Of a stretch of DNA of 64,000 bases, positions 12,745 to 24,400 are shown in pieces. The stretch lies in contig NC_085137.1 in assembly GCF_035046485.1 (NCBI RefSeq), positions 377,456,706 to 377,520,705 of the forward strand, given 5' to 3'. The translations under genes and the position numbers were made by a program. Each line of letters begins with the position of its first letter. Position 1 is the first letter of the stretch. Source of the DNA: Aedes albopictus. Lineage: Eukaryota > Arthropoda > Insecta > Diptera > Culicidae. Under the pieces are notes generated by a model, which searched no databases, was not told where the DNA came from, and saw nothing but the letters and a program-made list of their open reading frames with translations.

Positions 12745-12945
12745 AGCACCTACCCCAAACACGTGTCACTTTTCACTTTTCCCTTCAAACAATGCAACGC
12801 GACCGAGGTTCTCATCGCATCTGCCACAAATACGCGTCTTTTTTTTCGTATTTTCCACCGATCAATGCAACCCGATTGAGATCCCCATCGCAACTGCCCC
12901 AAACACGCGTCAGTTTTTACTTTTTCCTACGAACAATCTCAATGG
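12745..12945. repeat. about 80-bp tandem repeat, 2.5 copies
   Basis: Diverged units each contain the pattern CCCCAAACACGYGTCA followed by a T-rich run and CAATGCAACSCGA. An ORF at 12582-12956 spans the units and is not supported as a gene. Confidence 0.5.
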
Positions 12946-12949
12946 ATGT

Positions 12950-13541
12950 CAAGTGACAAGCACAATAAAACTATATTTCCAAAAAAGTGGTGTTACCAGT
13001 TTATTTTTTTGTTACATGTTCGATTTTAGCTTGTGAATATTTTACTAATTTTAATGTGCATTTATAGGGTTCTTTTATTACTCAGGAGAAATATAGCCCT
13101 AGGAACCGGAGTGGTTGCATACATTAAGGTCATTTCTGGCGACAAATGACAGCAAGACAGGCAAACCGCTCCCTAGCAGAGACATCAAAATGTAGCCGTC
13201 TTGCATTAAAACCCACATCGGGATGGCCAATTAGGATTAGTTTTCCTAGACACAAATAAGCTATGAAAACAGAATAAATACTGTTAACAAAAATGGAATC
13301 AGCCAAACAAAACACTGTTCCAGGATTGACTGATGGACCAAAACCAATCATTGAAACCTCGTCATCCTGTGATCGTAAATTGTTATTCCTTTGAGGATAA
13401 CTGGCCACTTTTGTGTTTTGTGTTATAAATGTGAATTCGTGTAGATATATTTTAATGTGCATTTAAAATGTTCTATTTATTTTTTGTAATGAAAAATAAA
13501 ATACAGCATTTATAAAGTTCCATCATTGTTTGTCCGTCATT
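12950..13541. other. AT-rich block, possible LTR remnant
   Basis: A TTTTAATGTGCATTTA sequence occurs twice (about 13051 and 13450), and AATAAAATACAGC resembles a polyadenylation signal. Together with the PBS-like site immediately downstream this could be a decayed LTR, but no matching second LTR was seen. Confidence 0.25.
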
Positions 13542-13559
13542 TGGCACCCAACGCGGGCC
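13542..13559 (+). other. retroelement primer-binding-site-like sequence
   Basis: TGGCACCCAACGCGGGCC differs at only a few positions from the TGGCGCCCAACGTGGGGC-type PBS used with tRNA-Lys by insect LTR retrotransposons. It lies two bases after a CA dinucleotide that could end an LTR. No gag or pol follows; the next feature is the 3' end of an RTE on the other strand. Confidence 0.3.
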
Positions 13560-13812
13560 ATTGATTATTATATATTTTTTTTTATTTGTAATAGTGGGCA
13601 GAAACATCTTAAGTTATTCAAATCAGGCTATATAGTCGTGCACATTGTTCGTTTTTTTTTTAATTCTATCTGCAGAATCCAATTAATAAAATAAAGAAAC
13701 ATGTGCTATTGGATACATACATACATGGCACAATTTTCCCAAATGGAGGAGAACGTGCCTCTGGAGCCGACCTACTGATACATACATACATACATTTATT
13801 TGTTCAACATCA

Positions 13813-15447
13813 TTAAGACAAGACATAATCAACAATAGTACGCCACAATACTCGGTTTGTGGCTGCCGCTCTCCATCCTCGGTCGCGCCCAATGCTCGCC
13901 AAGTCACGCTCCACCTGGCCCGCCCATCGTGCTCTTTGCGCTCCACGCCTTCTTGTACCAACCGGATCCGTTGCAAACACCAGCTTTGCAGGGTTGTTGT
14001 CCGGCATTCTTGCAACATGCCCTGCCCACAGTATCCTTCCGGCTTTGACCACCTTCTGGATGCTGGGTTCGCCGTAAAGTGCAGCGAGCTCGTGGTTCAT
14101 TCTTCTCCGCCACACACCGTTCTCCTGCACACCGCCGAAGATCGTCCTTAGCACGCGTCGCTCGAAAACTCCGAGTGCTTGTAGGTCCTCCTCGAGCATG
14201 GTCCATGTCTCGTGCCCGTAGATGATCACCGGTATTATTAGCGTTTTGTACATGGTGCGTGGGTGAATCTTTTTCGACCGCAGTTTCTTCTGGAGCCCGT
14301 AGTAGGCCCGACTTCCGCTGATGATGCGCCTCCGAATTTCACGGCTCACGTTGTTGTCAGCCGTCAGTAAGGATCCGAGGTAGACGAATTCCTCCACCAC
14401 CTCGAAAGTATCCCCGTCTATCGTAACATTACTACCCAGACGGATCCGGTCGTTTTCGGTTCCGCCTACCAGCATGTACTTTGTTTTTGAGGCATTCACC
14501 ACCAGTCCGACCTTTGCTGCTTCGCGTTTCAGGCGGGTGTACAGTTCTGCCACCTTTCCAAATGTTCTAGCGATAATGTCCATGTCGTCCGCAAAGCACA
14601 CAAATTGACCGGATTTTGTGAAAATCGTTCCCCGGCTGTTGAGCCCGGCTCGTCGCATCACACCTTCCAGCGCGATGTTGAAGAGTAGACATGAGAGTCC
14701 GTCACCTTGTCGCAGTCCCCGGCGAGATACGAATGAACTGGATAGTTCACCCGAAACCCTTACGCAGTTTTGCACACCGTCCATCGTTGCTTCAATCAGT
14801 CTAGTCAGCTTCCCAGGAAAGCCGTTTTCGTCCATGATTCTCCATAGCTCTGCGCGGTCGATACTATCGTATGCCGCTTTGAAGTCGATGAACAGGTGGT
14901 GCGTTGGGACCTGGTATTCACGGCATTTCTGGAGGATTTGCCGTACGGTAAAGATCTGGTCCGTTGTCGACCGGCCGTCGATGACGCCGGCTTGATAACT
15001 TCCCACGAACTCATTTGTTTTAGGTGACAGACGACGGAAGATGATCTGGGATAGCACTTTGTAGGCAGCATTCAAAATAGTGATCGCCCTGAAGTTCTCA
15101 CATTCCAAATGGTCGCCTTTCTTGTGAATGGGGCAGATTACCCCTTCCTTCCACTCCTCCGGTAACTGTTCGGTTTCCCAGATCCTGACTATCAGCCAAT
15201 GCAGACAGGTGGCCAACTTTTCTGGGCCCATCTTGATGAGTTCAGCTGCGATACCATCCTTACCAGATGCTTTGTTGGTTTTGAGCTGGTGAATGGCATC
15301 CTTAACTTCCCTCAGCGTGGGAGTTGGTTCATTTCCGTCCTCCGCTGCACTGGCGTCGTCGTTCCTTCCGTTGCCGTGGGCTCCCGTGCCTACGTTCTCC
15401 ACGCCGTTCAGGTGCTGATCGAAGTGCTGCTTCCACCATTCGATCAC
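13813..15447 (-). CDS. RTE reverse transcriptase domain (downstream part of broken ORF)
   Basis: 544 codons from the first Met after the premature stop. RT fingers and palm motifs occur in order: LREVKDAIHQLKTNKASGKDG (about 47-67), EEWKEGVICPIHKKGD (about 98-113), FRAITILNAAYKV (about 119-131), the first catalytic Asp in FIDFKAAYDSI (about 191), RRGLRQGDGLSCLLFNIALE, and the catalytic pair in FADDMDII. The C-terminal RTE signature is present (RMNHELAALYGEPSIQKV, AGHVARMPDNNPAKLVF). The Met used here is only the first available codon; in an intact element this segment continues in frame from the endonuclease at 15448-16842. The protein would copy element RNA at a nicked chromosomal site. Confidence 0.9.
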   Translation of the reverse strand: MIEWWKQHFDQHLNGVENVGTGAHGNGRNDDASAAEDGNEPTPTLREVKDAIHQLKTNKASGKDGIAAELIKMGPEKLATCLHWLIVRIWETEQLPEEWKEGVICPIHKKGDHLECENFRAITILNAAYKVLSQIIFRRLSPKTNEFVGSYQAGVIDGRSTTDQIFTVRQILQKCREYQVPTHHLFIDFKAAYDSIDRAELWRIMDENGFPGKLTRLIEATMDGVQNCVRVSGELSSSFVSRRGLRQGDGLSCLLFNIALEGVMRRAGLNSRGTIFTKSGQFVCFADDMDIIARTFGKVAELYTRLKREAAKVGLVVNASKTKYMLVGGTENDRIRLGSNVTIDGDTFEVVEEFVYLGSLLTADNNVSREIRRRIISGSRAYYGLQKKLRSKKIHPRTMYKTLIIPVIIYGHETWTMLEEDLQALGVFERRVLRTIFGGVQENGVWRRRMNHELAALYGEPSIQKVVKAGRILWAGHVARMPDNNPAKLVFATDPVGTRRRGAQRARWAGQVERDLASIGRDRGWRAAATNRVLWRTIVDYVLS

Positions 15448-16842
15448 CTAACGTCCGTCCGTCAAGAGTCCTCCGTCTTTATGCTTGCATATTTCGGCTT
15501 GCGGCACGAAGCCGTTGCGGGATGCGTTGAGCTTCTGATAGAACTTCCGTGTATCTTGGGAACGGCACAGCAGTTCCATTTCTTCACACTCCGCTTCTTC
15601 CAGGCGGCGCTTTTTCTCCCGAAAGAGGCGGGTCTGCTGTTTCCGCTTCTGTTTGTAACGTTCCACGTTCTGTCGAGTCCCTTGCTGCAGCATTACCGCC
15701 ATCGCTGCATTCTTCTCCTCCAAAACCGTTCTGCACTCTTCGTCGAACCATTCGTTCCGTCGATTCCGTTCCATGTACCCGATGGTGCTCTCGGCTGCGT
15801 CGTTGATGGCTGCTTTCACTGTACTCCAGCAGTCCTCTAGAGGGGCCTCATCGAGCTCGCCCTCGTCTGGCAACGCGGCTTCGAGATTCTGCGCGTATGC
15901 TGAGGCGACATCCGGTTGCTTCAGTCGCTCTAGGTTGTACCGTGGCGGTCGCCGGTACCGTTCATTGTTGATGACGGAGAGTTTTGGGCGCAGTTTGACC
16001 ATCACCAGATAGTGGTCGGAGTCGATGTTGGCGCCACGATAGGTCCTGACGTCGATAATGTCGGAGAAGTGCCGTCCGTCAATCAGAACGTGGTCGATTT
16101 GAGATTCCGTCTGCTGTGGTGATCTCCAGGTGTAACGATAAGGGAGGCTGTGTTGGAAAAAGGTGCTACGTATGGCCATATTTTTGGAGTCGGCGAAATC
16201 AATGAGTCGTAGGCCGTTTTCGTTCGTTTGCTGGTGGGCGCTAAACTTACCAATCGTCGGTCTGAATTCCTCCTCCTGGCCTACCTGAGCGTTCAAATCT
16301 CCTATGATGATCTTGACGTCGTGGCTTGGGCAGCGGTCGTACTCGCGTTCGAACTGCGCGTAAAATGCGTCCTTGTCGTCATCAGTACTTCCGGAGTGTG
16401 GGCTGTGCACGTTTATTATGCTGAAGTTGAAGAATCGGCCTTTGATCCTCAACCTGCACATTCTTTCGTCGATCGGCCACCAACCGATCACGCGCCTCTG
16501 CATATCACCCATCACGATGAAAGCTGTTCCCAGCTCGCGTGTGTTGCCGCAGCTCTGGTAGATGGTATGGTTACCATCCCACCTCCAACCCACCTCCTGC
16601 AGCACTACGATGCCGAACCCGCGGTCCTTCAGTAGATCGGCCAGTATGCGGGTGGTCCCAATGAAGTTGAGAGATCGGCAGTTCCACGTACCGAGTTTCC
16701 AATCGCAAGTCCTTTTTGTTCGCTGGGGTCGTTGCCGTTGGTCTCGGTTCGTATTATTCTGTTGCTGATTTTCCGTTACAATGTTTTTTTTACGGCTGGC
16801 TCGTAGGGCCTGACACCAACCCCCTACTTTCCGGAGGACCAT
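15448..16842 (-). pseudogene. RTE endonuclease domain, ended by a premature TAG
   Basis: 464 codons. A basic Gln-rich leader (residues 20-45) is followed by an exonuclease-endonuclease-phosphatase (APE-like) domain: LGTWNCRSLN (about 50-59), LQEVGWRWDG (about 81-90), INVHSPHSG, the catalytic IIGDLNAQVG, the INENGLRLIDF-type motif, YTWRSPQQTESQIDHVLI, and the terminal SDHYLVMVKLR. This enzyme nicks target DNA to prime reverse transcription. It stops at TAG (15448-15450) inside the linker LLTDGR-stop-VIEWWKQHFD, in exactly the same frame as the RT (1635 nt apart), so one base change (probably GAG or CAG to TAG) splits the roughly 1009-residue polyprotein. Confidence 0.88.
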
Positions 16843-17160
16843 AGTGCACAGTTGAGCTTAGAGTCCTTCCCTGGCACTCGGACGTAGATCAGCCGCCCCT
16901 AACATGGGGATCAGACGCTGTTGTGAGTCGCTCCTCCTGGAGAACAGACGCTCAGGTTTGCCGAAGCAAACCCCTTCTTCCCTGTCAGCCTACGACCAAA
17001 GCTCCCACCGGGGTTGGTTACCCGATCTTCCCTAAGGTTGCTCATAGTTTCCGGCCGGTACCGCGTGGAGGTAGGGATAGGAGTTGCTGGGCAGAGGCTA
17101 GTGGATCACAATGGGATCTGAATTGCGCAGCATACCCAGCCTTTACCGTGCCTATTGGAT

Positions 17161-19239
17161 ACGAAGTTGAAATATCATTCTCATTTTTGTTACTACGCAA
17201 AACTGTACCGGTTGAATATGTAATGTATTCATGTTTCAACCATTAAAACTAATTTAAGTAAACGATACCAATTTCTCCCGATTCACCATGAATTCGCAGT
17301 CATCCTACTGAAAGCAGCAAACAACGTCCATGAATATTACTGTGACCCGGCTCCACGACGCTAATTTCACAAATCACGCAACCGTATGCTCCCGGTTGTA
17401 GGATCAGATTAGTGCTGAATGGGTAAGCGAATGACGAGGCACTCATGTACAAAGTTTATTTATGTCCTCGCTGTACCACTTCCACGATGCTCACTTTGCC
17501 GAGTCCCTGCCGTTATTTTTACTCGTCTACTTCCTGGTATTAAATCCTTTCATTTTGTGGAAGGTGGTTGTTGGGAAAAGAACCTAGCCCCCCTTCTCTG
17601 AATTCCAAGGAATAATTTCTTAACGACAGCCATAATTTACCACAGCATTTTAGATATACGTAGCCGTTCGAGCATAATGAACCACAGAACAGTTTTTCCG
17701 GGAAATGCCATGATTTACCGAGCATTCATAACATTTCAACATCAAATGATACCATTACTGCTCACTAGTAATCAGATTATCCTCTAGGTACATTGACGCA
17801 ATATGACGATGAATTAAACCATACATGTTCATGTTGATGTGCCTATGTCTACACAACCATGTTGCTGAAAAACAGCTCTACATAGCGTTAGATTCTTTTC
17901 GAAAATGATGCACACGATGGCTCGGTGGGTATTTGATAGAGAAATTATGAGATAAATTGCGTTGCACGGCAATGTAATAACTAGTAGATTGCATACTGAA
18001 AGTTGTCATATCATAGACTTTAATATTTTTATCAAATTACTTATGGAGTGCTATTTGGGAGCGAACAACAATCCAATTGGAGTTTGAAGTAGAAAAGACA
18101 TTGCCAGCCACACCCATCTTATCCATCACGAGGATAGGATAGGATGTGATGATTTGACACCTACTTTACAAGAGGTCAGCGACTTAACGACGCCCTCACA
18201 GACTTCAACGGTAATTGGAACGGGTTGATTTAGGATTCACTTCAAGCGAGTGATGCGACAAGATTCAGATTATGTAGACATGTAACAGAGTAAATTGTAA
18301 AGATATGTTGATGAGTGTTTTTGATATTTTAAAACACTGATGTTGTGTAACAGTTGGGAAAATCCAACAATAACTGTTTATTTAAATGCCGATATAAAAA
18401 AGCTCATCAAATTTTATAGCAAAAGCATTCGCTTCCAATCGGTAAACCGATGGAACATGAGTGTAGAACAGAAATGTGGACTGAGATGGGCGGCATGTAG
18501 GCGTGAGCACTTTTAACATCTACAATATCTAAAATCTACCTAAGATCTAATAACTTATATTGGGTACCAATGTATTGGGGTTTCGCGACGAGATTTGGAC
18601 AAATATCTACAATTTAAAACGAGACAGACAATCGGGAACAGGTTTAAAAGCTCGTTGGAGGAATAAGGACAACCTTCGAGATAAAAAAAGGAAAACGATC
18701 AACTTCCGCCAAGGAATGTATACGTAGTAGTTAAACTTAACTGTCGTATGGACTACTTGACTCTCCTTAGCCTAAAAACTCGTCCATTTCTAGTTTTGAT
18801 CTGAAACTTACAAGTCGTGTCTTAAAGTGATCCCTAGAAAAATTCCAAGTTAGTAGCCCATGGTGGAAAAATCTAAGGCTGTGTAAAGATTTGCTTTAAA
18901 CTAAAACAGTGAAAGATTTGCTTTAAACCATAGTTCCAATCAAAGTTAATAATCGGTTTGTAAAAAGGTGATAAAAAAGTGGTCCGAGTAGTTAAGTGAC
19001 CACTGTTGAGGTAAAATTGTCTAATCAACTCAGTAAATCAAAGATTTAACCTGTAGTGCTCTTTATATAGAAATTAAAACGAAAGATTGTGAACAGAAGT
19101 GCAGGCTACGGTAGGAGCTGGAAGAAAAACGAAAAGGTAGATATTTGTGTGGTTTTTTAATCATGGGTGTGTGTTAACCGATTTGTGGCTTAGCCACATC
19201 ACGTGGCTTTTCTTTGGTTTTTGGATCTTAATCCACAGC
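17161..19239. other. 2-kb AT-rich sequence, nothing recognised
   Basis: No coding ORF, tandem array, clear terminal inverted repeat or tRNA-like sequence could be supported on either strand. Confidence 0.4.
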
Positions 19240-19660
19240 GATCCCGTCGTGATCCACCTGGTAGGTGGAAATCAAACCGGCGTCCGATTACACGCCGCGT
19301 GAAAGAACCGTGTCACTGCTCACACCGCATTTTGTGAACGACCCACGAGCACGTGGTCGATCTCGGAACTCCTCCAACATCGTGTTCCGATCACTCCGAC
19401 GCCACTACCTACGATCGGGTTTGAGCGGAGAGCGACGCGAGAGGCTGCGGGCGCGTGCTGATCGTACGGATGAGATCAGCGCCGCGTACACCTGAATCAC
19501 GCACCTGAGCGAGCAGAAAAACCTCGCCGGAGTCCCACTAGCCTAGAGCCGGTGGTCGAGAGCGACGCCTAGGAGCGCAGCATCGGGAGGAGTTCATCAA
19601 CGGCCGCAACGTATAAAAAAGGTACCATTAGTATAAGCCACAACCACACCCCTAGGGTAG
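19240..19660 (+). other. CpG-rich island of unknown origin
   Basis: About 400 bp, markedly GC- and CpG-rich in AT-rich surroundings, with an open frame at 19265-19495 (76 codons, Arg-rich, no domain recognised) and a TATA-like CGTATAAAAAAGG at 19610-19622. It could be a promoter with first exon, or the 5' region of a retroelement. No product is claimed. Confidence 0.3.
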
Positions 19661-19731
19661 AGTAGTGATAGAGGTACAGTCGAGACTCTTATAAGATCAC
19701 TGGTCGGGGGGCGCAATAGGAATCCGCTTAA

Positions 19732-19814
19732 CCCTCCTTGTGCATTGGGGTCATTTATGACCCAAACCGTGCACTACGTCAGCGAGCTGCTGCCAACGTA
19801 ATGCATGAGGAAGG
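19732..19814. mobile_element. 83-bp TTAA-flanked MITE (piggyBac-like)
   Basis: TTAA tetranucleotides abut both ends (19728-19731, 19815-19818). The ends CCCTCCTTGTGCATT and CCTTCCTCATGCATT are inverted repeats, and an internal GGGTCATTTATGACCC hairpin is present. TTAA duplication and CC-starting ends match piggyBac-type targeting. It sits in the left arm of the foldback element and breaks its pairing with the right arm, so it is a later insertion. Confidence 0.7.
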
Positions 19815-20218
19815 TTAATAGGAGACTAAGAGCTTATGGGATTTCGGCATTTTGGGGGTGTGGCCTATTATCTCGGGTGTGTTAAGGGTTAATGCCATAC
19901 TTTCTTCAGCAAAGTTTTAGGGCTTGATAAGATCTACCATTTAGAACTTTGGTTCATATGATTAGTTGGCAATTTGGCCGCTAGAGGGACCATCAACAAT
20001 TTGATGTTAAATTGCACTACAGGAACCATATCAGATTGTCAAGCAAACGTTACGATATGCGACAGCTCAAGACCCTGATAATTTGGAAGGATAGTGTCTT
20101 CGGGAAAGTTGTTGGGTACGCCAATAACTTACTGACGAAGAGTTGCGAAGTTCGAAATTCCTCCACTGGGTGGCGCTAGTGAGCAAGTAAATTTTCAAAA
20201 CCTCATATCTCAGAATCC

Positions 20219-21240
20219 CGATAACTTAGGAAGTTGGTGTCTTCGGCAAAGTTGATCAGTATGACATAAACTTACATAATAATAAACACTTGTTTCAAAA
20301 TTCTGCCATTAGGAGGCGCTAGTGAACTTGCAAATTTTAGAAATCTTATAGCTCAGAATTCTGATAACTTAGGAAGTTGGTGTCATCGGCAAAGTTGATC
20401 AGTATGACATAAACTTATATAAAAATAAACATTTGTTTCGCAATTCTGCAACTAGGCGGCGTTTACCGGGTTTATCCGTCTTTTTTCGACTTTTTTGGTG
20501 GTATTTCGGCTTGGCAAAACTAGTGTCGCTCCCCCGATAACTTAGAAAGTTGGTGTCTTTGGAAAAGTTAATCGGAGTGACATAAACTTACATAAAAATA
20601 AACACTTGTTTCGACATTCTGCCACTAGGCGGCGCTAGTGAACATGCAAATTTTAGAAATCTCATAGCTCAGAATCCGCCTAGTTGCAGAATTGCGAAAC
20701 AAATGTTTATTTTTATATAAGTTTATGTCATACTGATCAACTTTGCCGAAGACACCAACTTCCTAAGTTATTAGAATTCTGAGCTATAAGATTTCTAAAA
20801 TTTGCAAGTTCACTAGCGCCTCCTAGTGGCAGAATTTTGAAACAAGTGTTTATTTTTATGTAAGTTTATGTCATACTGATCAACTTTGCCGAAGACTCCA
20901 ACTTTCTAAGTTATCAGGATTCTGATCTATGAGAGTTCTAAAATTTGCATGTTCACTAGCGCCGCCTAGTGGCAGAATCGCGAAACAAGTATTTATTTTT
21001 GTGTAAGTTTATGTCATACTGATCAACTTTGCCGAAAACACCAACTTCCTAAGTTATCAGAATTCTGAGCTATGAGATTTCTAAAATTTGCAAGCTCACT
21101 AGCGCCTCCTAGTGGCAGAATTTTGTAACAAATGTTTATTATTATGTAAGTTTATGTCATACTGATCAACTTTGCCGAAGACATCAACTTCCTAAGTTAT
21201 CGGGATTCTGAGATATGAGGTTTTGAAAATTTACTTGCTC
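20219..21240. repeat. inverted arrays of about 145-bp units in the foldback arms
   Basis: Units start GATAACTTAGGAAGTTGGTG, include CTTCGGCAAAGTTGATCAGT, ACATAAACTTA and a GGCGCTAGTGAAC element, and repeat three times in the left arm (about 20219, 20363, 20534) and four times inverted (about 20678-21240). A 71-bp non-homologous segment (20463-20533) interrupts the second left unit. Unit-to-unit differences are mostly scattered substitutions. Confidence 0.75.
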
Positions 21241-21406
21241 ACTAGCGCCGCCCAGTGGAGGAATTTCGAACTTCGCAACTCATCGTCAGTAAGTTATTGG
21301 CGTACCCAACAACTTTCCCGAAGACACTATCCTTCCAAATTATCAGGGTCTTGAGCTGTCGCATATCGTAACGTTTGCTTGACAACCTGATATGGTTCCT
21401 GTAGTG

Positions 21407-24400
21407 GGTTACGTACAAAAAGCTGAATCACATAAGGCTGAATGATCAAAAGGCTGAAACACATAAGGCTGAATGATCAAAAGGCTGAAAGCATCAAAAG
21501 GCTGAAAGATATCAAAAGGCTGAAAGATATCAACATGTTGAAAAGTTTTGAAAGTTGTAGAGAATCGAATGAAATGACATTTTGGACATTTATGGCTAAT
21601 CTATTGGTCTTTGCTAAACATTTGACTCGACTTGAAAATGATCATAGGAAACAAAAGAATCTTTGCTCGAAAGTACATTTGGTCAAACGGTCATTTGGTC
21701 AAAACCCATTTTACGGAAGAGGAAGTATATGACATTCAATCGATTTGACTATTCATCGAATGGACATCTGGTCACGTGAGCTAACTCTAACTGATGAAAA
21801 GACATTCAAGTGGACATTCTTATGGATTTCGGTATCATAATGTCTATGTTATTGTACTTTATTCAGTATCATATCGGCCAATACCCCGCTAATACTGAAC
21901 TATTTTAGCTCAAATTGACAAAGGATTTCGCCAACAATTTATTTCCACTCGTTTGAAGTATTATGTGTGACAACTCGGAAACTAGGTTGAATGAGTCTTA
22001 GGTGTAAACAATTGTTCGGGTAATTCGGGTAATAAGCGGTAATTGAGGCAAACATTAACCTAACTGTTGCTCAAAAATGTTTGAACTTTGTTCAGTTCTA
22101 TGTAAAATTATAACGCGTGCGAGCTCTAAATTGTACACTAGCGAAATCCGCGAAACTGAAATGGCCATACCTCCACCATGTTTCCACAGATTTCAAACAT
22201 TTTGAGCTCATTAGATTCAGAAATTCTTCTGCTATTGAAACCATATCTGAGCGTACCAGTTCAGTCAACATGGGTTTTGGAAAATCCGGATTTCCAATCA
22301 TATGATTTAATACAATACAGTAACGGAGTTATTGGCATGAATTATCGAAAATCATAAAATTGCCTAAACCAATAGAGTCTGATCGTCGGTCCATCAGTTG
22401 GCCATTCCTGACTAAGTTTCTCAAGGAACTTCGGGTGACTAAACAGGTTTATTAGCATCACATATCGACTGAAACTATTTCCCCCAATGTTGTGCGCATA
22501 AGAATTCAGAACCGAATTGCAGCACTGCAGTGTGAACGCGTTCAATTTGCATTGAAGTTCATACTCGGCACACTGCGATCAAATATATTTGAACATGCAA
22601 ATTGAACGCGGCATGAACTGGAAAGGACTGTACCCGTAGCATGCTGACTAACATGTTACCCTGGTATCTGTGATACTAAAATGGTCATATTTGCGCCATT
22701 TAACCCTATCCGACCATCGTGTGTTTCGAAAAATCAAAATTCCTGGAGCTGTATTTCAATATCCGAGACCACAATGTCGTACCAAAGGATCTATGATGCA
22801 TTTCCCTGTGACATAACATAATAACGTCCAAACATGTAGATGCAGCACAAGGTTCTAGTCCTAGGCAAGGTAAGTAAAAGGAAGGTAATCCAATGTCAGA
22901 TTCCACCATCCGCCATATTGGAAAACCTAACGACAGCTGGAAAGTTTGAATAGTCTATTTTACGAAACGACAACAGTGTTGATATTGATATTAACACTCA
23001 CGGGCTTGGGCGCGACCTCCTGTCAAATTTTCATTCATGAAATTAGCGATCAGCTGATCCGAAACGTCTCGTAAAATGGCTCATTCAATTTTTTTCACTA
23101 GTGAGATGACAAACAAAAACTTTCAGCCCTAGCAACGTAGCAACCCCACAGAAACCATGCACGCTTAACTATCTCAGCACTAAAATCGGACAAACTCCAT
23201 GACACTCATCGAATGTTTCCTACTTACACGGATTGCAAATTAGCTCGTACACCTACTCAAGCAAATATTTTGCAATATTTTCGGCAAAGCAATCTCTTTT
23301 GGTTAAGAAATCATCATTGTATTCATAATTAACAAAAATGCGGGGGCACGAGCAAATTTTAAACCTGGGGGAATATTACTCATTTTATGAGTGCCATGGA
23401 AATATGTCAACATTGGTTATCCGTGTTGAGAATGTTGTTGCCGATGCGGCGCAGCAACGCACATTGGAGTAAATCACATCAAAATTTGATCATAAGTGGA
23501 AAAACTCAAAATGAAGTAATTGGGTTTTCCGTTGTGTTTTTGCTAAGTGTAGTTATCGTGTAATCGTTTGACAGCTAAGCAGTGTCCAAATGTTTTGTTT
23601 ACGCTTATCAGAAGAGGTTAAGTCAAGCTGAAGTTTAGCCGTTTTCTTTAGTATGACTCACAGCGCGTGCTAGCTTTGACCGTACAAAGTGAATGAAATT
23701 GATAGTCAATCAATTCAACGATGCAGTTTGTTAAAGAAGGTTAATGTTGTTATTCTGTTAATTTGGAACCCAAACAAACTGGCGTTATATAATATGAAAA
23801 TATTGAAAAAAATATTTGATGGAATCCTTTACCGTACATTCAAAATGAAATAAGTTGATTTTCCGGCTGTTTCCGTATTTTTTTTTTTGAAAACTAGAAT
23901 TCAACAGCTTTCAAGCAAAAAAAAGTCAACTGGTTCAGAAGTTGTGATTTTTTGAAAAATTTTAGTTTCGAAAAATCTTGACTTTTACAATCATAGAATT
24001 GGTCACCCTAATGACGAAATAAAAAATATACGAAAACTATGAAATACGTTTCATTACTATTTTGGGTTGCATTTGGGTTGCGAAAATGCGTCAAAATAAT
24101 TTTGATCAGTTTTGATGTACTAGGTGCTCCACTGTGCAACGCTTCTGTAGCGTTCTGCAGCATAAACAAACTGGCCGGCTGTCACCTCCATCCCCCCGCA
24201 GTGTGCCGCACTCCCCGCATCCACTTATTGCTTATACGCTAACACCTTCCTTATAAACATCTTGGTCCTAGGAAAGAAGACATATAGGATTTAATGATGA
24301 AGATAAGCGCATGTGAACTCAGAGTCGAATGGGAACCGAGCGGACGCTCTTAAGCAGCAAAAGCTCAGACAGGCAAGTTCAATGCTTTGTCGACCAAAAA

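Larger units (their letters stand above)
13777..17160 (-). mobile_element. RTE-clade non-LTR retrotransposon, near full length
   Basis: One long frame encodes endonuclease then reverse transcriptase, followed after the stop by a short 3' tail of TGTATG-type tandem units (plus-strand ATACATAC at 13780-13795), the usual end of RTE/JAM1-type mosquito elements. A GC-rich 5' UTR of about 300 bp precedes the ORF; the 5' boundary near 17160 is an estimate from where GC content drops. A second small ATACATAC run at 13715-13727 lies just outside. The only obvious lesion in the ORF is one premature stop, suggesting a young copy. Confidence 0.85.

Noticed and set aside
13683..16768. Many ORFs on the plus strand and in other frames across the RTE
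   Set aside because: Shadows of the GC-rich endonuclease-RT coding frame; none has domains of its own.
20219..21240. Regular repeats suggesting a CRISPR-like array
   Set aside because: Eukaryotic context, unit of about 145 bp, inverted halves and no distinct spacers.
22500..22620. Small inverted stretch around TTCAATTTGCAT as a MITE
   Set aside because: Only short, patchy pairing (GCGTTCAATTTGCAT) with no flanking duplication; left as background within the 4.1-kb insertion.
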